This document shows, one piece after another, positions 49,889 to 59,561 of a stretch of 64,000 bases of DNA. Position 1 is the first letter of the stretch, and each line of letters opens with the position of its first letter. The notes under the pieces are model-generated. The model was not told the DNA's origin. It did no database searches and saw nothing but the letters and a program-made list of their open reading frames with translations. The DNA comes from Myxococcota bacterium (GTDB taxonomy: Bacteria; Myxococcota_A; UBA796; JAFGLY01). The stretch lies in the NCBI GenBank assembly GCA_024276675.1, contig JAJRWT010000029.1:124001-188000 (forward strand). The letters are read 5' to 3'. A program made the position numbers and the translations under genes.

Positions 49889-50989
49889 TCAGTACGGCCG
49901 GCGATAGAAGGGAGTGCGGACGACCTGGGCGTTGGCCAGTCGCCCGCGTATGTCCACCTGAAGGCGGCTGCCGGGCCGGGCCAATGGGCGGGGCACGTAG
50001 CCAAGGGCAATGTTCAGGTCGAGACTTGGAGACCGGGTTCCACTGGTAACATGCCCCACCTTCCGACCGTTGGCGATGATGTCCTGGTGGGGACGTGCGA
50101 TGCGCCGCTCCACCACCATCCCCACCAACCTGCGACTGAGCCCCTGGCTCTTCTGGGCGCGAAGGGCATCCTTCCCGATGAAGGGAGCGGTCTTGTCCAA
50201 CTTGGTGACCCAGCCCAGGCCAGCTTCGAGAGGGCTGGTGGTGTGGTCGATGTCGTTGCCGTACAGACAATACCGTGATTCCAGGCGGAGGGTGTCCCTG
50301 GCGCCGAGGCCAACGGGTTTGATGCCGTAGGGCTCACCGGCTGCCATCAGGGCCTCCCACACGGTCCGGGCTCCAGCGGGGGATAGAAAGATCTCGTAGC
50401 CGTCTTCGCCAGTATAGCCTGTACGGGCGACGATACAGCCGGTTACGCCTGCCACCGCTCCCAGGGTAAAATGATAGGTGCCCACTTGTTCCAGTGGAAA
50501 ATCCACGAGTCCTTTCAATATTGGGAGGGCGTTGCGCCCCTGCAAGGCCACCTGCGCCCAGCGTGCGGATTCGTCGGTGACGAAGGCACCCTTGGGAAAG
50601 GGATTGTGCTCCAGCACCCAGTCCAGGTCTTTCTGCCGGTTGGCCGCATTCACACAGATGAGAAAGTCGTCTTCCGCAAAACGGTACACCAGCAGATCAT
50701 CCACGATTCCGCCGCTGGGAAGACACATGACCGTGTACTGGGCCTGCCCGTCCACCATGGCAGAGACATCGTTGGTCATCAACACCTGCAGAGCATCCAG
50801 AGCCCGTGGACCCTTCACGCGCAATTCGCCCATGTGGCTCACGTCGAAGAGACCGACGGATTCCCGAACTGCGCGGTGTTCATCGAGGATACCAGAAAAC
50901 TGGAGGGGCATCTCCCATCCGCTGAAGTCCACCAGGCGTGCCCCGGCTTCGACGTGGAGTTGGTAGAATGGTGTGCGCATGAGTCGCAT
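49889..50989 (-). CDS. gcvT: Aminomethyltransferase (glycine cleavage T protein)
   Basis: A 366-residue enzyme. The start is chosen at ATG 50989 (MRLMRTPFYQLH), 5 bases after GGAGG; earlier in-frame ATGs lack such a site. The fold is clear: VDFSGWEMPLQFSG, FDVSHMGELRVKG, and RTGYTGEDGYEIF with the folate-binding Glu region. It transfers the methylene unit to tetrahydrofolate, releasing ammonia. folD just upstream processes the product methylene-THF. gcvH follows 64 bp downstream. Confidence 0.96.
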   Translation of the reverse strand: MRLMRTPFYQLHVEAGARLVDFSGWEMPLQFSGILDEHRAVRESVGLFDVSHMGELRVKGPRALDALQVLMTNDVSAMVDGQAQYTVMCLPSGGIVDDLLVYRFAEDDFLICVNAANRQKDLDWVLEHNPFPKGAFVTDESARWAQVALQGRNALPILKGLVDFPLEQVGTYHFTLGAVAGVTGCIVARTGYTGEDGYEIFLSPAGARTVWEALMAAGEPYGIKPVGLGARDTLRLESRYCLYGNDIDHTTSPLEAGLGWVTKLDKTAPFIGKDALRAQKSQGLSRRLVGMVVERRIARPHQDIIANGRKVGHVTSGTRSPSLDLNIALGYVPRPLARPGSRLQVDIRGRLANAQVVRTPFYRRPY

Positions 50990-51079
50990 GAAAACCTCCA
51001 TGTGGAAACCGCGGAGGAGGGCGCCGAAAGCTGTAGTGACGCCAGAAGCGGCCAAATCGACAATCTACGGAAAAAGAGT

Positions 51080-51931
51080 TCAGCCAGGAGTGACATTCTG
51101 CCGGGCAGAAGCGGCCAGAAAGGTATTTCGCATGAGCATGGCGATGGTCATGGGCCCTACACCGCCTGGCACGGGGGTGATGTACGCGGCACGATCCATG
51201 GCATGTCCATAATCCAGGTCGCCACATAGACTGCCATCGGGCATGCGGTTGATGCCCACGTCCAGGACGGCCGCTCCGGGCTTGACCCACCTTCCGGGGA
51301 TCGCCAGCGGTCGCCCCAGCGCCAACACGAGGATGTCGGCTGCGCGCACATGGGGTTCCAGGTCCGGAGTGCGGCTGTGGCACACCGTGACGGTGGCTCC
51401 AGCCCTGTCAAGCAGTAACGAGACAGGTCTGCCCACGATGGGGGATCGACCCACGACGGTGGCCGAACGACCGCTCAAGCCCACCCCCCAGTGCTCCAGG
51501 ATAGCCATGATCGCGGCCGCGGTGCATGGTACGAAACGCGGACGACCAAGTGTGAGAAGACCGGTGTTGAGGGGATGGAAGCAGTCCACATCCTTGGCGG
51601 GGTCAATTGCCTCCAACACCGCATCGCCATCCAGATCCCCCGGCAGGGGAAGCTGCACAAGTATACCATCGACCTTCTGAACGCGGTTCAGCTCTGCCAC
51701 GAGGGCAAGGAGTCGTTCTTGGGATATATCTGGCGGGAGGTCCACCTGGCGGTGGGCGAAGCCAAGCCGTTCCGCCACTCTCGCCTTGCGCTCCACGTAG
51801 ATCCTGCTGGCGGGGTCGGTCCCGACCATGACTACCGCCAGACCTGGCGGCCGCGGCAGGCCAGCCACCAACCGACGGGTGCTCTGGTTGTGAAGCCGGG
51901 CAAGGCGGCGCCCGTCCAGGACCGTGGCCAC
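51080..51931 (-). CDS. folD: Bifunctional methylene-THF dehydrogenase/cyclohydrolase FolD
   Basis: A 283-residue enzyme read from GTG 51931 (VATVLDGRRL). The catalytic lysine region is YVERKARVAERLGF, with VQLPLPGDL. The NADP-binding stretch is VVGRSPIVGRPVSLLL, and the end is PGGVGPMTIAMLM. The usual PCTPxG loop reads PCTAAA, a small variation. It interconverts 5,10-methylene-THF and 10-formyl-THF. In this operon it sits directly before gcvT, whose product is its substrate, so the pairing makes metabolic sense. Confidence 0.95.
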   Translation of the reverse strand: MATVLDGRRLARLHNQSTRRLVAGLPRPPGLAVVMVGTDPASRIYVERKARVAERLGFAHRQVDLPPDISQERLLALVAELNRVQKVDGILVQLPLPGDLDGDAVLEAIDPAKDVDCFHPLNTGLLTLGRPRFVPCTAAAIMAILEHWGVGLSGRSATVVGRSPIVGRPVSLLLDRAGATVTVCHSRTPDLEPHVRAADILVLALGRPLAIPGRWVKPGAAVLDVGINRMPDGSLCGDLDYGHAMDRAAYITPVPGGVGPMTIAMLMRNTFLAASARQNVTPG

Positions 51932-51955
51932 GGGATACCCGTTGAACCTTTCGGG

Positions 51956-52222
51956 TTACTTCGCGGCGGCGGCAGCAGCGGTTGACGAGGATTTGCTCGT
52001 GGATCCGGTGCTGGATGACGTGGATGAAGATGCGCTCCGCTTGAGACCGTAGTGGTCGCGATACCAGCCCGAACCCTTGAGAACGAAGCTGGTCATGCTG
52101 ATGAGCTTTCGCACCTGTTGCTCGCCGCATTCCGGGCAGATCTCGGGTGGGAGATCGCCGATATGCTGGAGCAGCTCGAACTCGTGCCCACAGGCATTGC
52201 ACGTGTACTCGTAGATCGGCAT
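51956..52222 (-). CDS. FmdB-family zinc ribbon protein
   Basis: An 88-residue protein. It has an N-terminal zinc ribbon (CNACGHEF, then CPECGEQQ) and the conserved [17 protein letters not shown] segment of FmdB/regulatory proteins. It ends in a low-complexity Ser/Thr/Ala tail (SSSTSSSTG, then AAAAAA). It is first in the folD-gcv operon. FmdB proteins are putative regulators, usually with little function known. The long Ser/Ala tail is species-specific. Confidence 0.9.
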   Translation of the reverse strand: MPIYEYTCNACGHEFELLQHIGDLPPEICPECGEQQVRKLISMTSFVLKGSGWYRDHYGLKRSASSSTSSSTGSTSKSSSTAAAAAAK

Positions 52223-52507
52223 TGTTCACTCCTCGCCGCTCTTTATAAGCACATCTGCACAAACATCAAGTACCCACGAGATGAACCTCACCAGAATCAC
52301 ACATTGCCCGTGGCAGGCTCCAGACAACCATGGCCAGACCTCAAGGGACGCTCTCCACAATGCAGAGCGTATGTCTCTTGCAAAGGCGGATCTCGCCTGG
52401 GCAGCCGGCCTCCGTTGCACGTGGCGGCATTGAACGTTCCCCCTGCCATAATCATCTCGCCGGACCCAGACCGTGCCAAGCAGGCACTTTGCCGGTATGT
52501 TGCGCTC

Positions 52508-53488
52508 ATGAGCCTGTTGGACACCCTGCTGAAAAAACACGTAGTACTGGTGACTGGAAAGGGCGGCACCGGCAAGACCACCGTATGCGCAGCCCTGGGT
52601 CTGGCCGCCGCCGCCAGGGGGCTGCGCACGACCCTGGTGGAAACATCCGGCGCCACGAGGCTGGCAGAACTATTCGGCCTCCCCCCACAGGTTCTTGCCG
52701 TCCGTGCAATCCGCCCCTCCCTGCGGGTGCTCACACTTACCTCCGAAGCCTGTGTAGAGGACTTCGTGGTCAAGCGGGTGCGATTCCGCAGCCTGTATCG
52801 CCTTGTGTTCAGAAACCGCGTGATGGGACCGTTCATGGACTCCGTCCCCGGACTTCCCGATCTGATCCAGTTGGGCAAGGTATACGACATGCAGAGAGAA
52901 TCGGATGACAACGGTGACCCGGTTCACGATCTCATCATTGTGGACGCTCCCGCCACGGGGCACGGCCTCACCATGCTCAGCTCCCCCGAAACCCTCATGG
53001 ACATGACCCTGGCAGGACCACTCCACGCCAACAGCAAACTCGTGCGCGATCTCTTCACGGATCCCGCAAATACCGCGCTTCTCCTCACCAGCCTTCCCGA
53101 GGCCCTGCCCTTGAACGAAACCATAGATCTGTTCCACGCCCTGGGCCCCAAACAGTCCCTGGTGGCCGGATGTGTGCTCAACCGCGTTCTCGAGGTTCCC
53201 TTCACCTCGGGCCTGGCCTGGCCCCTGGTGGCGAAACACCTGGAGGCCCTGTCCGATCCACGTATCCAGGAAGCCCTTCACTGGACTTCCCTGTGGCTGG
53301 AACGAACCGCTCTCCAGGAACAGGCCCTGGAGAGCTTGAGCCGCGAGATTCCCAGACCCATCGCCATCTTCCCCTTCATCATGCACAACTACAAAGACCC
53401 AGAATCCCTGGAAACCCTTGGGGACCGCCTGGATACGCTCAAGTGGCCGCCGCAGGCATCTCCAGCACCCAGGTGGATGAAATCATGA
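52508..53488 (+). CDS. ArsA/Get3-family ATPase, subunit 1
   Basis: A 326-residue ATPase from ATG 52508. Deviant Walker A GKGGTGKTT at residues 17-25 (signature Lys18), switch I/II-like DAPATGHG, and a long C-terminal helical part. It lacks the arsenic-binding cysteine cluster of ArsA, so an arsenite role is not supported. It overlaps the next gene by 4 bp (ATGA). Paired ArsA-type ATPases next to each other occur in Deltaproteobacteria/Myxococcota with unknown partners. Preceded by 285 bp without a gene. Confidence 0.88.
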   Translation: MSLLDTLLKKHVVLVTGKGGTGKTTVCAALGLAAAARGLRTTLVETSGATRLAELFGLPPQVLAVRAIRPSLRVLTLTSEACVEDFVVKRVRFRSLYRLVFRNRVMGPFMDSVPGLPDLIQLGKVYDMQRESDDNGDPVHDLIIVDAPATGHGLTMLSSPETLMDMTLAGPLHANSKLVRDLFTDPANTALLLTSLPEALPLNETIDLFHALGPKQSLVAGCVLNRVLEVPFTSGLAWPLVAKHLEALSDPRIQEALHWTSLWLERTALQEQALESLSREIPRPIAIFPFIMHNYKDPESLETLGDRLDTLKWPPQASPAPRWMKS

Positions 53489-54627
53489 CCACAGTAGTCA
53501 TCTGCTGCGGCGCCGGTGGCGTGGGAAAAACCACGGTATCCGCTGCCATGGCCATGAAGATGGCTTGTGAGGGATACCGGGTAGCAGTCCTGACGGTGGA
53601 TCCTGCACGTCGCCTGGCCGACAGCCTCGGGTTGGAACATCTGGGCAACGAACCCCGTCCTGTCTTGTTTCAGCAGGATTGCCAGCCCCATTCCCCGTCC
53701 CGGGACTCCCAGATCGATGGGCCGGCCGGTCGTATGGATGCCCTGATGCTGGATCCGGGCTCCACCTTCGACTCCGTGATCAGGCAAGTGGCCTCCTCAG
53801 CCGAAACACGGGATCGTATTCTCGCAAACCGTTATTACAAGTACTACTCGACCAAGATGGTGGGCTCATATGAATACGGGGCCATGCTGCGCCTGCACGC
53901 CCTGTTGGCCAGTGGGGACTACGATGCGCTGGTGCTGGACACCCCTCCCACCAGGCACGCCATCGACTTCCTCACCACGCCCCATCGCATGGCTCGGGTC
54001 CTGGACAAACAGGTGGTCCAGGTGCTCTCCATGGCGGGTAGCAAGAGCGGCTTCTCGTCAATGCTGGAGTCCAACTCGGCTGTTTTGCGCGTGCTGGATC
54101 GTTTTCTGGGAAACCGCACCATACAAGACATCGGTAATTTCATCACCGCTTTTGAAGACATATTCGAACCTCTTCGCGAGCGCACCATCCAACTGCGGGA
54201 CCTCCTGCATGCCGACGACACGCACCTGGTCCTGGTGACCACACCCGACTCATCCACCCACAAGGAATCCAGGGACTTCCACCAACTGATCAGGGAACAG
54301 GGAATCCCCTTCTGGGGATTCATCGCCAATCGCTGCGCCACAGCTCCCAACTTCAGCGAAAAACTTCCCCTCCGCCTGTTCCCGGATGAGCCTCCCCAAT
54401 CCGTTGACCGTGAGAGCTACCGGGAAATACTGGAAGGCGTGAGACGAGCCCCGCGTCACTTCGCCCGGCTCGCCAGCAACCAGAAGGCCGCCCTGGACCT
54501 GCTCCGTTCATCCGTGGGCAGCCAGGAGCGAATCTGGACGGTTCCCGCCTTCGGCCATGAAATCCACGACATCGCGCGACTGCGCGCCATGAGCAAACAT
54601 CTTCCGGGATACCTGGAGTTCCAATAG
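53485..54627 (+). CDS. ArsA/Get3-family ATPase, subunit 2
   Basis: A 380-residue ATPase from ATG 53485. Its P-loop GAGGVGKTT (9-17) lacks the signature Lys that defines deviant Walker A (Ala in that place) but keeps the catalytic Lys15. It also has TVDPARRLADSLG and LDTPPTRHAIDFL, as ArsA-like proteins have. The C-terminal part is longer than in subunit 1. The two should form a heteromer. Stop at 54627 is 22 bp from the convergent VWA lipoprotein. Confidence 0.87.
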   Translation: MTTVVICCGAGGVGKTTVSAAMAMKMACEGYRVAVLTVDPARRLADSLGLEHLGNEPRPVLFQQDCQPHSPSRDSQIDGPAGRMDALMLDPGSTFDSVIRQVASSAETRDRILANRYYKYYSTKMVGSYEYGAMLRLHALLASGDYDALVLDTPPTRHAIDFLTTPHRMARVLDKQVVQVLSMAGSKSGFSSMLESNSAVLRVLDRFLGNRTIQDIGNFITAFEDIFEPLRERTIQLRDLLHADDTHLVLVTTPDSSTHKESRDFHQLIREQGIPFWGFIANRCATAPNFSEKLPLRLFPDEPPQSVDRESYREILEGVRRAPRHFARLASNQKAALDLLRSSVGSQERIWTVPAFGHEIHDIARLRAMSKHLPGYLEFQ

Positions 54628-54649
54628 ACCACGGCTCCGGGGGGCGGCA

Positions 54650-55651
54650 TCAATCGCAGTTGCCGGCGTTCTCGTACTCTACGGTGATCACACTCCCACG
54701 GGGAGGCACATGCTCCTGGTCGAAGGTGATGTAGCAGGTTTCGTCGTTGTAGGACCAACCGCTGTCAGTACCTTCTTCCAGGAGGTCGTCGTCTACATAC
54801 AGCTCGATGGTGCCTTCGACTGCCCTGTAGGACAGACCGAACGAGCTGTGTACACCGGCTGCGTTCAGGCCCAGCTCGTCCATGATGTTGGTGAAGTCCT
54901 TGTCGCAGATATCGCCCTGGAGCCCACCCATGTTTTCGGCCACGGAGAGGTAGCGGGTTCCAGGCCAGCTATTGTCACAGCCTTCGGTGACCTCGGGCCC
55001 GACGATGGCCGATGAAATGACCAGGGAAGCGTCTTCCTTGATGCCTTCGAACTCACTGATGTAGTCCTTCACGGGCACCAGCAGGTCAGTGTTGGAATAG
55101 CAGTCCGTGCCATTGGCATCGGCCGGCAGGGCGCCGCGGTCGGAACAGTCGTTTTCGTCGGATACGAAAATAATGGAAAGAGTGGCGTCGGGTCTGAGAA
55201 AACCCTCGTTGGCTTCAGAAATCATGGGCTCGGTCAAGGCGGTGAAGGCCGCTTCCAGGCCCCGCTCCATGTCGGAACCATCCGTACCAACGGCAACACG
55301 CTCCCTGAACAGGTCCTTGTAGTCGGGCGTGTCTCTGTCCAGGACATAGGGATCGCCAAGCAGGACACCCCGGTACTCGTTGTCGGCATCCATGTCGGTG
55401 GTCAGCACCCCGATGTGGAAGTCGATTTCGGTGTTTTCTTCGTCCATGTGGGTGATGAAGGCATCGAAACGAGCCCCCAGCTCTTCTTGTTCTTCTTCCA
55501 TGGAGTTGGAATTGTCCACCACCCACAGGATGTCCACCTCGGCCGGAGGTTCCTGGTAGAAGACATCTCTTTCCAACTCGCGTTGCTGCCCGTAGTCCTG
55601 TTTGCAGCCGACGAGCGCAAGGGCGAAGGCGGCAATCAATGGCCAGCGCAT
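54650..55651 (-). CDS. Lipoprotein with von Willebrand factor A domain
   Basis: A 333-residue protein from ATG 55651 (CAGGAGGG upstream). Lipobox ALVGC (Cys16), then a VWA domain with metal-binding MIDAS DNSNS (D46-S50). Several Cys in the C-terminal half (for example DCSDRG, TDCYSN, and TEGCDNS) may form disulfides. Such VWA lipoproteins are abundant in Myxococcota. It probably binds proteins or ligands at the cell surface via Mg2+. No operon partner on the same strand. Confidence 0.85.
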   Translation of the reverse strand: MRWPLIAAFALALVGCKQDYGQQRELERDVFYQEPPAEVDILWVVDNSNSMEEEQEELGARFDAFITHMDEENTEIDFHIGVLTTDMDADNEYRGVLLGDPYVLDRDTPDYKDLFRERVAVGTDGSDMERGLEAAFTALTEPMISEANEGFLRPDATLSIIFVSDENDCSDRGALPADANGTDCYSNTDLLVPVKDYISEFEGIKEDASLVISSAIVGPEVTEGCDNSWPGTRYLSVAENMGGLQGDICDKDFTNIMDELGLNAAGVHSSFGLSYRAVEGTIELYVDDDLLEEGTDSGWSYNDETCYITFDQEHVPPRGSVITVEYENAGNCD

Positions 55652-55857
55652 GGCGTCCCTCCTGTTTTGCTTCTTTTCGATCCACGACCATCGTAGCGAA
55701 AGACAGCAATGACCCGCAACCGGGATCGAGACAATAAGCTACATCGTGTGAGCCAGCGCCCGAGACAGGCAGGCATCGGGGAAAGAACGGTCCTTTCCGG
55801 TTTTTCGAGGCAGGTCTCTTGCCAGGACGGCATCACCATGGCCACACGGAGGGGCGC

Positions 55858-56805
55858 CTATTCAAAAAATGCCTCCGAAATACAGAGATCGTTGTACTCT
55901 TTCCCTTTTGTAACCTGGGTGAAAGTGATGCGGATACTGGTGGTGGCGTTGGGAAGTACCGGTATGCTCTGTTCCATCAGCGTGTCTTTGATGGAGATGG
56001 TCTGCCTGCTGCCGTCGGAAAACAACAGTTCGGCAGACTTGGCCCTGTTGGACTTCATCCAGAAACCCAGGCTGTAGGTGTTGCCGTTCCGCAGGTGCAG
56101 GGTGCTTGGACGAACGGTGCTGTTGAAATGATATTCTATCCAACTCCCCGTTCCATCCCCGTTACGCTGGTTTTCACACCACATGGTGTCCAGGATACCG
56201 TCATAGGTGTTGCTCACTTCGTATGTGCCGTCAGCGTCTTCGGCGAGATGCCCGCTGTCGGAATAACCGTAGGGCTTGAGCCAGGACTCGGGGCTGCTGT
56301 CGTCTACCTCCAGCTCGCTAAGGCAGGTGTCGTGGAAGGTGGTGCCGGCGTAGACCGACTTGATCTTCAACTTCAGCGAATCGGTATGCACTACGGCTGG
56401 GAAACGTATGGTCTCGGGGATCTTCTGATCTTTCAGGGTGAACTTGTGGGTGGTACCGTCGGCAAGCTCCACCTCGAGATCCTTGATACGATTGTGGCGG
56501 TTCCAGAAGTCCCAGGAATACCAGTTCCCGTTCCAAAGGGTGATGGATTCGATATCCCTGCTTCCCCCCAGATCAATCAGAATCCAGCTCCCCAGGCCGC
56601 TGCCTTCCTCGCCTTCGACCCAGACCGTGGAAACCTTCCCGTCTGTGAGGTTGGAGGGTTCATATGAAACCCCTTCCGCGGGCTCCAGGGAAGTGGAGGC
56701 TGTGACTGATGCCAAATCCACCCGGGCAGCCAGAACTGCCTGTGGAAGCAACACGGCGAGGGTCGACAACAAGACATTGAACCATGAAAAGAAAACGGTC
56801 TTCAT
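55858..56805 (-). CDS. Exported protein with two NADase-type glycan-binding-like domains
   Basis: A 315-residue protein from ATG 56805. Signal peptide (LLSTLAVLLPQAVLA) and two tandem discoidin-like domains of about 135 residues. Both show the pattern DG-x-TVWVEGEEGSG-x-SWI and DG-x-DTMWCENQRNGDGTGSWI, each followed by NGN-x-S-x-FW. This resembles the NADase-type/F5-8-like glycan-binding modules that sit on toxins and surface proteins. No enzymatic domain is attached. It may bind surface glycans. Confidence 0.75.
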   Translation of the reverse strand: MKTVFFSWFNVLLSTLAVLLPQAVLAARVDLASVTASTSLEPAEGVSYEPSNLTDGKVSTVWVEGEEGSGLGSWILIDLGGSRDIESITLWNGNWYSWDFWNRHNRIKDLEVELADGTTHKFTLKDQKIPETIRFPAVVHTDSLKLKIKSVYAGTTFHDTCLSELEVDDSSPESWLKPYGYSDSGHLAEDADGTYEVSNTYDGILDTMWCENQRNGDGTGSWIEYHFNSTVRPSTLHLRNGNTYSLGFWMKSNRAKSAELLFSDGSRQTISIKDTLMEQSIPVLPNATTSIRITFTQVTKGKEYNDLCISEAFFE

Positions 56806-56992
56806 GCGCTTCACTCTCTATGTGATTTCTTGGATGCCCGGCCTGGAGGACGGGCAAGGCCCCGCAGAACAACGACACCTGAAGCAGGCCACATTGTCCA
56901 TGTTCAACAGTGTAGCCCGATGAACCCATCAGCCAACACGGCAATATCGCTTTGCCATGCTGCCCGGAAGAAGCACCACGGACTGTTACCGT

Positions 56993-58741
56993 TCAAATCG
57001 AGCCTTCCAGCGAGAACCGCAGCCCCTCGAAGCCCGGAAGGCTCCTGCACTGGCCCCCAGCGCAGCGTATTCCAGCCTTGTAGGCTCCGTAGAACGCCTT
57101 GGCAGTTATGGCGGTGGTTGGTTTATATTGCAGCTCCAAAGCCGCATACAGGTGTTCAGCCAGGTTGCCGGTGCTCCTGACCAGCGGGTTGTCGGAAAAA
57201 TCCTGGTAAAGGATGAAAGTCCAGTGATCCCCGCGGTGCAGAGCAAGGGAGTTTTCCATCTCGGTGTAGTCCGATTGTTGCTGGGCGTTGACACCCCAGA
57301 GAAAACGCCGGGCCGCCGATACCAGCTCCAGGTCGCCTATGGCGCCAAAAGGAACCAGCAGGTCCAGGTCGATATGCGCCAGGGTGTCGTGCCCGGTGTC
57401 ATCGTCCCGGATGTCGGTGCGCCAACCCATGTTGGCCAGGAGATTGGTTTCCGCTCCTGTCCACTGTAGACCGGCCAGGGGGTGGAAAATGGTCTCGGGA
57501 ACGTTGTTGAAGTGGAGTTCGGAGGTGTCCCAATCCCTGAATACGGCAAAGGAAAGATAAGGGATCAGGGCGCCCGAACTCCCGCTGTAGTCCACCCGCA
57601 GGCGTGCCCCTGCAATATCGTTGGAGTTGACCGCGGCAGAGCTGTCTTCCGTGATCACACGTTCATACTCCAACGAAGGGGCCACCGCCACCTCGTAGCC
57701 GTCCAGCGTGGGATAGGTGTTCACACGCTCGGTGTCGACGTAGCGTTTCGCCTCCAACAACAGCACAAATTGCCCGGGATAGGCGCTGGCGCTGGTGTAG
57801 AACCCGTAGCCCGGTTCCGGCTCTTCCCCCCCGAAGAAATCGGAGCTGCGGTAGTCGAAGTAGTCGCCTTCCACCAGGAAATCCACTCCCCCTATTCCCA
57901 TGGCTTCCAGGCTGGCCCCGCCCACCAGCACGTCGGGAGCCTCCGTGTACCTCACCAGCGGAGTGCCGTCGTCGTAGTCACGGGCAAACCTGTAGATCAC
58001 TCCATGCACCCCCATAGTGGCGGGCCCGAGTCCGTAACGCTCCACGCGAAGCCCAGACACCATGTGGTAGATGTTGGGATGAATGCCCAGGTTGGGATAC
58101 TCCTGCTGCACCTGCTGGGCGTTCGTAAGACCGGTGACCGTGGTCAGCTCCCAATCTCCAAGGTGCAGAGAGCCCTTCACTCCCCGCAGGGAAGTATCAA
58201 GGTCGATATCGGTGTTCCTGGCCATGTTCAGCGCCAGGCCACGCCCGAAAGACACGTAGCCGTCGCCCACGATCCATTCCATGGTGTGGCTGCGATAGCG
58301 GCCATAGAGCTTTTCCAGGGTCAGGTAGGCATCGTCCCAGGGCGAACTGGTCTCGGACTCCAGTAGATCATAGGAATGATACAGTTCCCCGTCCAGAATG
58401 TAGCGGTTGGCAAAAAGGGCTACTTCATCCACCTGCAGCCCAAGAGCCATGCGCCCCTTGGACAAGAGCAGATTGAAACGGTCCACCTCTTCGACGTAGT
58501 TGTTGATGGCGCGGTCCTCGAAGCCTTCCAGGACATCGTCTACCATGTAGTAGCGCACGGCGACACGGTTGGTGACCTGGACGTTGATCCCCGAGAGCAG
58601 TCCACCTTCGTCCTGGCCTGGTTCCCATGGAGCCCCCCCCGCCATGGCCGCCCCCAGGGGAACGAGCAACGACAGCAAGAAGACAGGAACCAAGCCCGAC
58701 CAACACGATACCCACACAGGGGTTCGCTCGTTGGAAGCCAT
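56993..58741 (-). CDS. Outer-membrane beta-barrel protein (DUF6029-like)
   Basis: A 582-residue protein from ATG 58741. Signal peptide at residues about 15-38 (LVPVFLLSLLVPLGAAMA). The rest alternates hydrophobic and polar residues in short strands rich in Tyr, Thr, Gly and Asp, and lacks helices, as in large outer-membrane barrels. The DUF6029 assignment rests on length, the early NVQVTNRVAVRYYMVDDVL segment and overall pattern, and is tentative. The C-terminus ends RFSLEGSI rather than in Phe. It starts 5 bp after the tlpA-like stop, so they are one operon. The substrate is unknown. Confidence 0.65.
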   Translation of the reverse strand: MASNERTPVWVSCWSGLVPVFLLSLLVPLGAAMAGGAPWEPGQDEGGLLSGINVQVTNRVAVRYYMVDDVLEGFEDRAINNYVEEVDRFNLLLSKGRMALGLQVDEVALFANRYILDGELYHSYDLLESETSSPWDDAYLTLEKLYGRYRSHTMEWIVGDGYVSFGRGLALNMARNTDIDLDTSLRGVKGSLHLGDWELTTVTGLTNAQQVQQEYPNLGIHPNIYHMVSGLRVERYGLGPATMGVHGVIYRFARDYDDGTPLVRYTEAPDVLVGGASLEAMGIGGVDFLVEGDYFDYRSSDFFGGEEPEPGYGFYTSASAYPGQFVLLLEAKRYVDTERVNTYPTLDGYEVAVAPSLEYERVITEDSSAAVNSNDIAGARLRVDYSGSSGALIPYLSFAVFRDWDTSELHFNNVPETIFHPLAGLQWTGAETNLLANMGWRTDIRDDDTGHDTLAHIDLDLLVPFGAIGDLELVSAARRFLWGVNAQQQSDYTEMENSLALHRGDHWTFILYQDFSDNPLVRSTGNLAEHLYAALELQYKPTTAITAKAFYGAYKAGIRCAGGQCRSLPGFEGLRFSLEGSI

Positions 58742-58746
58742 GGTTC

Positions 58747-59304
58747 TCACCGCTGAGGCGAAGATGGCGCGTCGGTGGACGGGTTTTCAGTTCCGGAGGA
58801 CAGCCCCAACAGGCCCTTGATCTCTTCTTCAAGAACGACTTCGTCTCCCGGTGTATAGCCCGAGTGTATCTTGGCTATCTGGAGGTTCTGGTCGATGAGG
58901 ACAGCGTATGGCAAGGTCTTGGCCGGGTTGTACATGGTCACCACGCTGGACTCCCCGTCCAGCAGCACGGGGAAATCCACCCCCTTGCTCCTCACCACCG
59001 GCTTCACCTGGGAAGAAGACCTTACATCGTCCGTGTTTATGGACAACACGGTGAAGCCCTGGGATCCGTAGGTTTCATGGAGGCTCTGGAGATGGGGCAT
59101 CTCGGACAGGCAGGGAGCACACCAGGTGGCCCAGAAAGACAGTAGCACCACCTCGCCGGAGAACTGAGACAGGCTGTAGGACTTCCCGTCGATCCCACGT
59201 AGCGAAAAGTCCGGTGCCTTCTCTGCCGCATGGCCCACGGAGATAGCGAGAACCACGAGCAGCACAACTGAAATACGAGCCCAACGCACCATCAACCAAC
59301 ACAT
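58747..59304 (-). CDS. TlpA/ResA-type thioredoxin-fold protein
   Basis: A 185-residue protein from ATG 59304, preceded by GGAGG. An N-terminal membrane anchor/signal (ISVVLLVVLAISVGHA) is followed by a thioredoxin fold with the redox motif WCAPC and the strand-loop TLPYAVLIDQN (cis-Pro). It is a periplasmic thiol-disulfide oxidoreductase, likely involved in redox repair or cytochrome assembly. It is co-transcribed with the beta-barrel gene. Confidence 0.92.
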   Translation of the reverse strand: MCWLMVRWARISVVLLVVLAISVGHAAEKAPDFSLRGIDGKSYSLSQFSGEVVLLSFWATWCAPCLSEMPHLQSLHETYGSQGFTVLSINTDDVRSSSQVKPVVRSKGVDFPVLLDGESSVVTMYNPAKTLPYAVLIDQNLQIAKIHSGYTPGDEVVLEEEIKGLLGLSSGTENPSTDAPSSPQR

Positions 59305-59561
59305 CTCCACCTCCGAGCCGTCCCGATCCTTCCCATGACATCCGGCAGGAGCACCCCGCGGAGCCGTGGCTGTGCATAATACCAGAACCACACTCCGTTG
59401 GCACGTCCGTCCTCCATGTCGCTCCAAAAAGCACGGAGCCGACAATGGGTCTCGTCCCAATCGCGCCCCACCCAGGTGGCCAACAATGATAGAAGGCAGC
59501 AAGAAGTATCTTGACGAAGTACCGGCGTAGCGCATACGCTCCCGCGGAGGGCTAGGTAACG

